Assembly: GCA_964480725.1 (NCBI GenBank)
Contig: CAYZQO010000002.1
Location: 62,001-126,000, forward strand
From: JAFGBI01 sp964480725
GTDB taxonomy: Bacteria > Myxococcota_A > Polyangia > Polyangiales > Polyangiaceae
Length of the DNA: 64,000 bases
Direction of reading: 5' to 3'
In this document: positions 59,490 to 64,000 of the stretch, piece after piece
How positions within the stretch are numbered: position 1 is the stretch's first letter
Layout: every line of letters starts with the position of its first letter
The notes under the pieces: generated by a model
Database searches by the model: none
Told to the model about the DNA's origin: nothing
The model's input: the letters and a program-made list of their open reading frames with translations, nothing else
Made by a program: the position numbers and the translations under genes

Positions 59490-59523
59490 ACGGCCGCGAT
59501 CGAGAGGTTTCGATCGCGGCCGT
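59490..59523. terminator. Perfect 14-bp hairpin, likely bidirectional terminator
   Basis: ACGGCCGCGATCGA (59490-59503), loop GAGGTT, TCGATCGCGGCCGT (59510-59523). The stem is perfect over 14 bp and lies between converging genes, 31 bp before the barrel gene stop. No U-run follows on either strand, so termination is inferred from strength and position. Confidence 0.6.
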
Positions 59524-59554
59524 GAACGCGCCCGTCGCTCCAGCGCCGGGCTCG

Positions 59555-60484
59555 CTACTGGGAGATCCGGTGCTCGAACGGGAGGTAGAAGCTCCACCCC
59601 ACGGTGAGCAACTGGTTGAACTGGTACGGTCGGTCGTCCTTGGTGATGGAGGAATCCGGGAAGTCACCGTCGGGATCCCCGCCGGCCGTGTCGAATCCAC
59701 CGCTGTTCCACCCGAACGGCAGCAGGCGGTACTGCAGCGAGAGGCCGCTCCACTTGTTCGCCCAGAAGGTGAAGCCGAGGCCCACGGTGGGCCCAATCGC
59801 CAACCGGCTCTCACGCTCGAAGGCGTCCCCGTCGCTGCACGCGATCCCGGTGTCCGAGGCCGGACCGCACTCCACGCGCTCCTGCAGACCGACGAAGGCG
59901 GCGCCGAGGAAGAAGTACAGCTCCGTATCGACGAAGGCCTTCTTGAAGAAGGACACCTTCCCGCGGAAGGGGACGCCGGTGATCTGCGGGGCGGCGACCC
60001 AGGTGATCTGTCCGAGCTGGTCCTCGAACTCGAGGCCAAGATTCACCGCGGTGAGGCGGCAGTTCGTGGTCGTCGAAACGTCCCCGGCGGGATCCCCGGA
60101 GACGGTGTCGCGGCAGCCTCGCTCTTCGTTGACCTTCTGGACCTTCTTGGTGAGGCCGAGCGGGAGGTGGAGCGCTTCTGGAGAGAAGGCGCCCCAGATC
60201 CCGAGCGAGAGCCAGTCGGTGAAATTGTAGTCGAGCTGGAGGCCCGGCAAGATGGTCCGCTGGTACTTGTCGAGCAGCGTGAACGTCGCCGAAGGGGTGA
60301 CCTCGAACCGCCCCTGGCGATAGAGCCGGAGGTTGCGCACCGCCGGGGCACCCGCGAGCGGGCCCGTCAGCAGGATCTCCTGCGCCTGCGCGCTCCCGGT
60401 GGCTGCCAGGATCCCCATCCCGGCGGAGATGGCGAGGAGCAGTCGTCGCGTGGTGGCCGTCGTCTTCATCGTCGTCGTCCTCAT
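59555..60484 (-). CDS. Outer-membrane beta-barrel protein
   Basis: 309 residues. Signal peptide ending ATGSAQAQE, then many amphipathic strands with aromatic ends (FEVTPSATFTLLDKYQRTILPGLQLDYNFTDWLSLGIWGAF; LAIGPTVGLGFTFWAN; LLTVGWSFYLPFEHRISQ), giving the look of an 8-12-strand barrel. Two Cys pairs (ERGCRDTV...NCRL and VECGPASDTGIACS) may form disulfides. ATG at 60484 chosen because GGAGGAGG precedes it. It is 17 bp after the next barrel gene, so both are one transcript. Confidence 0.8.
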   Translation of the reverse strand: MRTTTMKTTATTRRLLLAISAGMGILAATGSAQAQEILLTGPLAGAPAVRNLRLYRQGRFEVTPSATFTLLDKYQRTILPGLQLDYNFTDWLSLGIWGAFSPEALHLPLGLTKKVQKVNEERGCRDTVSGDPAGDVSTTTNCRLTAVNLGLEFEDQLGQITWVAAPQITGVPFRGKVSFFKKAFVDTELYFFLGAAFVGLQERVECGPASDTGIACSDGDAFERESRLAIGPTVGLGFTFWANKWSGLSLQYRLLPFGWNSGGFDTAGGDPDGDFPDSSITKDDRPYQFNQLLTVGWSFYLPFEHRISQ

Positions 60485-60501
60485 CGTCGCCTCCTCCAGC
60501 G

Positions 60502-61476
60502 TCACTTCGGCAACCGATACTCGAAGGAGAACGGCATGAAGATGGAGACACCAAACTGCGCCTGAACGTTGTTCGTGAGCTCCTTCTCGGAATCGTACCA
60601 GTTGGCGGGATCCTGGGCCTGAACCGGGTCATCGAAGGTGGCGAGGTTCTCGAGCTCATCCATGAAGATGTAGTCCCGGATCTCGAGGATCCCCGTGAGC
60701 CAACGGTTGAAGAAGACGCGAAGCCCGAGGCCGGCGTTTCCGCCGGGCTTGATCTCGTACTCGAAGGCCCGGTTGTCCGGATCGATCACGGCAATCGGGC
60801 GCGAGCTGATGACGCCGCCACCAGCGACCAGGTAGAGGTCCCAGTGGAAGATGAAGTCACTGAAGCCGGCGAACTTGCCGTAGGCGGGCACGTAGGTGAG
60901 GTTGAAGTTCGCCCCCCAGTTGTACTCCGTGAGCGGGACGCCCACGCGCGCCGCCCGCCGCACGTCTGCGTTGAAGTCGCTGTCGACGTTGAACGGCTCG
61001 TAGTAGTTGAAGTTCGCGCCGATCGCGAACACCTCGAAGAGGTAGAAGTTAGCGGCAATACCGGGGCCCGGGTGCTGCACGAACTGGTCGTTGAGCGTGA
61101 TCGACCAGTAGGGGTTCAGCTCGAAGCGCATCTTGCGCTTCGCGTAGATCTGCTGGACGGCGTAGATCTTCTCGTTCAGATCCTTCTTCGCCTCCGCCGG
61201 CATGTCGATCTTCGGGCAGGCGTCGGGATCGATCTGGCAGATCGCCGCGAGGCCGCTGGCCTCGCCGTCCACGCCGGGGATCTCCTCGCCGCCGACGGCA
61301 GCGCCCTCCTCCCCGACCTCGGCGCCCGCTTCGGCGCCCGCTTCGGCGCCCGCCTCGGCTCCCACCTCCTCGCCGCCCTCGGCGGCAGCGACCTCTTCGC
61401 CTTCGTCCTGCGCCGAGGCGAGTGCGGGAATCGCGCACATCACCGCCGCGAGGAGCCCGATGCGGATCTTCTTCAT
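60502..61476 (-). CDS. Myxococcota-type outer-membrane beta-barrel protein
   Basis: 324 residues. Signal peptide (MKKIRIGLLAAVMCAIPALASAQ), then a Glu/Ala/Gly-rich spacer with four G-A-E-A units encoded by a 12-bp repeat. A barrel domain follows with strands such as MRFELNPYWSITLNDQFVQHPG, LFEVFAIGANFNYYEP and QFGVSIFMPFSFEYRLPK. The pattern fits the outer-membrane beta-barrel family confined to myxobacteria (TIGR04565-like). In M. xanthus, paired barrels of this sort (GltA/GltB) serve the gliding machinery; equivalence here is only a suggestion. First gene of the two-barrel operon. Confidence 0.82.
   Translation of the reverse strand: MKKIRIGLLAAVMCAIPALASAQDEGEEVAAAEGGEEVGAEAGAEAGAEAGAEVGEEGAAVGGEEIPGVDGEASGLAAICQIDPDACPKIDMPAEAKKDLNEKIYAVQQIYAKRKMRFELNPYWSITLNDQFVQHPGPGIAANFYLFEVFAIGANFNYYEPFNVDSDFNADVRRAARVGVPLTEYNWGANFNLTYVPAYGKFAGFSDFIFHWDLYLVAGGGVISSRPIAVIDPDNRAFEYEIKPGGNAGLGLRVFFNRWLTGILEIRDYIFMDELENLATFDDPVQAQDPANWYDSEKELTNNVQAQFGVSIFMPFSFEYRLPK
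61321..61368. repeat. 12-bp tandem repeat in barrel gene
   Basis: Four units, two identical (GGCGCCCGCTTC) and two with 1-3 changes, encoding the G-A-E-A repeats of the periplasmic spacer. In-frame length variation is possible. Confidence 0.85.
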
Positions 61477-61567
61477 GCGTCTACCGTTTTCTCCTGGAAC
61501 GAAAGCTCCCGAAGTCCCGCAAGTAGTGAGAACGTTTGGTGAAATCGACCACCCCGAACGCCGCGCG

Positions 61568-61597
61568 ACTATATCACGTGCGATTTGGCGCGATCAA
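61568..61597 (-). promoter_or_regulatory. Possible promoter for the two-barrel operon
   Basis: Minus strand: TTGATC (61597-61592), 18-bp spacer, TATAGT (61573-61568). The start site near 61560 gives a leader of about 85 nt. It lies in the 134-bp gap after ftsY, so the barrels can be expressed apart from ftsY. Confidence 0.5.
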
Positions 61598-61610
61598 CAA
61601 CCAAAACGCC

Positions 61611-62846
61611 CTAATCGGCGGTCGATTCGCTCTCCTTGCCGAGCAACGCCTCCACGAACTCCTCCGGGCTGAACTCGTGCAGGTCGGAGGGGCGCTCGCC
61701 GAGGCCGACGAGGCGCACCGGGAGGCGCAGCGCGTCGCTGATGCCGAGCACCATGCCGCCCTTTGCGGTCCCATCTAGCTTCGTCAAGACGATTCCCGTC
61801 AGTGCCAAGGCCTCCTGGAACTCTCGCGCCTGGGCGAGGGCATTCTGCCCTGTCGTCGCGTCGATCACGAGCAGGATTTCATGGGGGGCCCCCGCGAGGG
61901 ATTTCGCCGCGGTTTTTGCGATCTTCGTCATCTCGCCCATGAGATTCGTCTTCGTGTGCAAGCGCCCCGCCGTGTCGGCGAGCACCACGTCGGCGCCGAT
62001 CTCTTGGGCTTTCTTGATGGACTCGAAAATTACACTTCCAGGGTCCGCTCCGTCTTTGCCGCTGACCACCACGCACCCGACGCGCTCGCCCCAAATAGAG
62101 AGCTGCTGAACGGCGGCGGCCCGGAAGGTGTCGCCGGCGGCGAGCACGCACTCGACCCCGGCTGCCTTGAGTCGCGTGGCAAGCTTGCCGATCGTCGTCG
62201 TCTTGCCGGAGCCGTTGACGCCGACGAAGAGGATGACCGTCGGCTTGGCCCGAAGCTCGAGCGGACCGGCGGCTCCGTCGACCTGGAGGATCCGGATCGC
62301 CTCCTCGCGGAGGGACTGCCACACCTGGCGATCGTCGAGGGCCTCCCCGCGCGAGAGCGACTCGCGGACGCGCGCGAGCAGCGCGTCCGTCGTCGCCACA
62401 CCGACGTCGGAGCCGATGAGGACCTCCTCGATCTGGGCGGTGAGATCGGCGCTGATCGCGGGCTTTCCCGCGAAGAGCGCGCGGAGGCGCCCGAAGAAGC
62501 CGCCAGCCTCACGCGACTTGGCGAGTCCATGGCGGAGCGCGGCTGGATCGCGATGATCCTCGAGCAGCCGCCCGACGCGGTGCGGCGGCTCCGCCGGTGG
62601 CGGGGCTGGCTCGGCGACAGCGCGTGGCGGCGGTTCCGACGGGACCGCCCGCGCGGCAGGCTCCGGCGCCTTCGACGCCGGGCGTCCCGATTCTCGCTCG
62701 GCGGAGGCACGTTTCTTCGGCTTCGGTGCCTCCGCGAGCGGCGGTTTCTCGGCAGGGGGAGGCAGCTCCTCCGCCCGCTTGCGGGTGGCGAGGTAGACCA
62801 CCAAGGCGACGACGGCGATCCCGATCAGAACGAGGACGATTTCCAT
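61611..62846 (-). CDS. ftsY: Signal recognition particle receptor FtsY
   Basis: 411-residue SRP receptor GTPase that docks ribosome-nascent-chain complexes at the membrane. It has an N-terminal transmembrane anchor (MEIVLVLIGIAVVALVVYLATRKR), a Pro/Ala/Glu-rich linker and the NG domain. GTPase motifs: GVNGSGKTTTIGKLA, AAGDTFRAAA, LADTAGRLHTK, TKLDGTAKGG, and the C-terminal VRLVGLGERPSDLHEFSPEEFV. E. coli FtsY has no such transmembrane start; it occurs in other delta-proteobacteria. Upstream lies the partial Ig-like gene; downstream the barrel pair. Confidence 0.97.
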   Translation of the reverse strand: MEIVLVLIGIAVVALVVYLATRKRAEELPPPAEKPPLAEAPKPKKRASAERESGRPASKAPEPAARAVPSEPPPRAVAEPAPPPAEPPHRVGRLLEDHRDPAALRHGLAKSREAGGFFGRLRALFAGKPAISADLTAQIEEVLIGSDVGVATTDALLARVRESLSRGEALDDRQVWQSLREEAIRILQVDGAAGPLELRAKPTVILFVGVNGSGKTTTIGKLATRLKAAGVECVLAAGDTFRAAAVQQLSIWGERVGCVVVSGKDGADPGSVIFESIKKAQEIGADVVLADTAGRLHTKTNLMGEMTKIAKTAAKSLAGAPHEILLVIDATTGQNALAQAREFQEALALTGIVLTKLDGTAKGGMVLGISDALRLPVRLVGLGERPSDLHEFSPEEFVEALLGKESESTAD

Positions 62847-62966
62847 GGCGCTTGACGAGGGTTGGGGGGTTGCGTCGCTGCGAGCGGACCGGAGCGCCCT
62901 GTCCAGCGCGAGGCGCCGCGGGACCGCCTCACCTGTCCACCGAGTTAGAGGTCTCCGCGGCCGGAG

Positions 62967-64000
62967 TCAACGTGAACCGTGCTCGGGCGGCTCGCGCTCG
63001 GCAACGGCCCGTTCTCTCGCTGCGTCCACCGGATCGGCGCCGAAGGCCGCGGACTCGGCCGCCTCGGCCCACGCCGCGACCCCCGCCTCGCCCCGCTCAC
63101 GAGCGACGCGCGCCAGATGGCCGGGCGTCGGCTCGGCGGCCCCCCAGAACCAGGGGCGACCAACCCGCTCGGCCCACCCGACGAGGCGATCCAGGATCGC
63201 TCGTCGTCGAGTCACCAGGCTCACGAGCAGCTCCCCGGGGGCCGGGACCGGTCGCTCCAGCGTCGAGTGCCAGTTCGCTTCCACCCGCAGTCGCGCGCTG
63301 GCGCCGGCCACCGCGATCGCCCCGAGCTGAAAATGCCCTTCTGCGTCGGTGATGGCGTGGGCGAGGACTCGGGAGCCGGCGGGCGACGTCTCCGCGATGG
63401 TGACCTCGGCGTTGACGATGGGGCCGCCCAGATGGGCGTCCCGCACGCGCCCCTGCCACCCGCTGCGCTCGGGTCCGAGCGAAACGACCTCGACGGCGGG
63501 TCTGCCCGGCGGCAGCTCGGGTGCGAGCGCCGGCTCGTGCTTGGTGCGCGCTCCTGGCCGGCGCCAGCCGCGGAGCACCCAGAGCGCGACGCCGGCGCCG
63601 GCCAGCATCCAGGGCCAGCGCCGCCAGACGGGCAGGGGCGGGACCGTCACGGTCACCGCGATCGGCTCGCCGGGCAGCCACCAGGGGGAGTCCGGGAGGT
63701 AGCGCGCGGTGAGGCGCACGGGCCCGTCGGGGGCGGCACCGAAGGTCGCGATGGCGCTCGCGGTTCCGTCGACGACCGGCGCCGTGCCCACGGTTCGCTC
63801 GCCGAGCCGCAGCTCGACGCTCCCCGTCGAGACGGGCCCCAGCCGCGAGCTAACACGAACGAGCACCCGGGCGCGCTCGCGGGAGGTTTCGTCTTGCGGC
63901 GGCGCGGCGAGCGTGAGCTCGACGCGCGTGGTCTTCTCCACCACGACCTGGCGCGTCGCCGGGGGCAGTCCGGGGGATCCCGCGAACCTCAGCAGGAGCG
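62967..64000 (-). CDS. Ig-like membrane protein of unknown function (5' partial)
   Basis: The frame stays open to the window edge, so the true start lies outside. The visible 344 residues hold a beta-rich domain (VELTLAAPPQDETSRERARVLVRV; GSVELRLGERTVGTAPVVDGTASAIATFG), a single helix (WPWMLAGAGVALWVL), and a second beta domain like the carboxypeptidase-regulatory fold (VRDAHLGGPIVNAEVTIAETSPAG; HAITDAEGHFQLGAI). The C-terminus is helical. I cannot name a function. Confidence 0.7.
   Translation of the reverse strand, partial: LLLRFAGSPGLPPATRQVVVEKTTRVELTLAAPPQDETSRERARVLVRVSSRLGPVSTGSVELRLGERTVGTAPVVDGTASAIATFGAAPDGPVRLTARYLPDSPWWLPGEPIAVTVTVPPLPVWRRWPWMLAGAGVALWVLRGWRRPGARTKHEPALAPELPPGRPAVEVVSLGPERSGWQGRVRDAHLGGPIVNAEVTIAETSPAGSRVLAHAITDAEGHFQLGAIAVAGASARLRVEANWHSTLERPVPAPGELLVSLVTRRRAILDRLVGWAERVGRPWFWGAAEPTPGHLARVARERGEAGVAAWAEAAESAAFGADPVDAARERAVAEREPPEHGSR

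Noticed and set aside
61577..61605. GATTTGGCGC-GATCAACAACC resembling the palindrome tail
   Set aside because: No matching left arm at the 9-5-9 distance and it lies between tandem genes; it is better explained as part of the barrel promoter region.

Overview
The window is about 72% G+C by eye and is packed with lineage markers of Myxococcota, most likely the Polyangia side. These include many FHA-domain proteins, Ser/Thr kinases and PP2C phosphatases, very large TPR proteins, Gly/Cys-rich lipoproteins, a sensor with a C-terminal domain resembling M. xanthus MXAN_5187, and a paired outer-membrane beta-barrel locus next to ftsY. It looks like ordinary chromosome. I see no insertion sequence, prophage, CRISPR array or plasmid module. 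Genus assignment is an inference.

Layout. 1-1516: an ABC-2 exporter (NodIJ/DrrAB type, 5' cut off by the window). 1641-6260: a PilZ protein, two tandem six-cysteine lipoproteins, a PHA-system-like protein and an amidase. 6313-14165 (minus strand): a compact cassette of a zinc-ribbon FHA protein, a vWA-TM-FHA protein, a PP2C phosphatase and a triple-FHA ABC exporter, resembling M. tuberculosis Rv1747 in plan. 14425-21125: translation and RNA-modification genes (rplS, an isolated rplC, a pseudouridine synthase/methyltransferase fusion, rlmE), with a lipoprotein-like Pcm, a CPBP protease and an aldo/keto reductase. 21144-33548: cell envelope and metabolism (L,D-transpeptidase, TPR protein, YceI-like lipoprotein, pyk, secreted metalloprotease, hydrolase). 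33961-42389: a Ser/Thr kinase, an alpha-glucan pair (DUF4912/GT and GH57 branching enzyme), lipoproteins and an FHA protein. 42390-47945: an 1851-residue TPR protein. 48328-54095: YchF-like GTPase, ROK kinase, FHA-GGDEF cyclase, second kinase, frr. 54530-64000: second PP2C, lipoprotein, tRNA-His, Cache/HAMP sensor, HEAT protein, two beta-barrels, ftsY and a partial Ig-like protein.

Phospho-signalling runs through the window: seven FHA domains in five proteins, two transmembrane Ser/Thr kinases, two PP2C phosphatases, a PilZ protein and a diguanylate cyclase. No kinase lies inside the FHA/ABC cassette, so its kinase may act in trans.

The most unusual structural signal is a family of short palindromes, two 9-bp arms around a 5-bp loop with core GCGGCAATC-N5-GATTGCCGC, found in six of the ten convergent intergenic gaps. 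Two copies are embedded in a much longer (~170 bp) repeat. They look like a lineage-specific REP-like or bidirectional terminator element.
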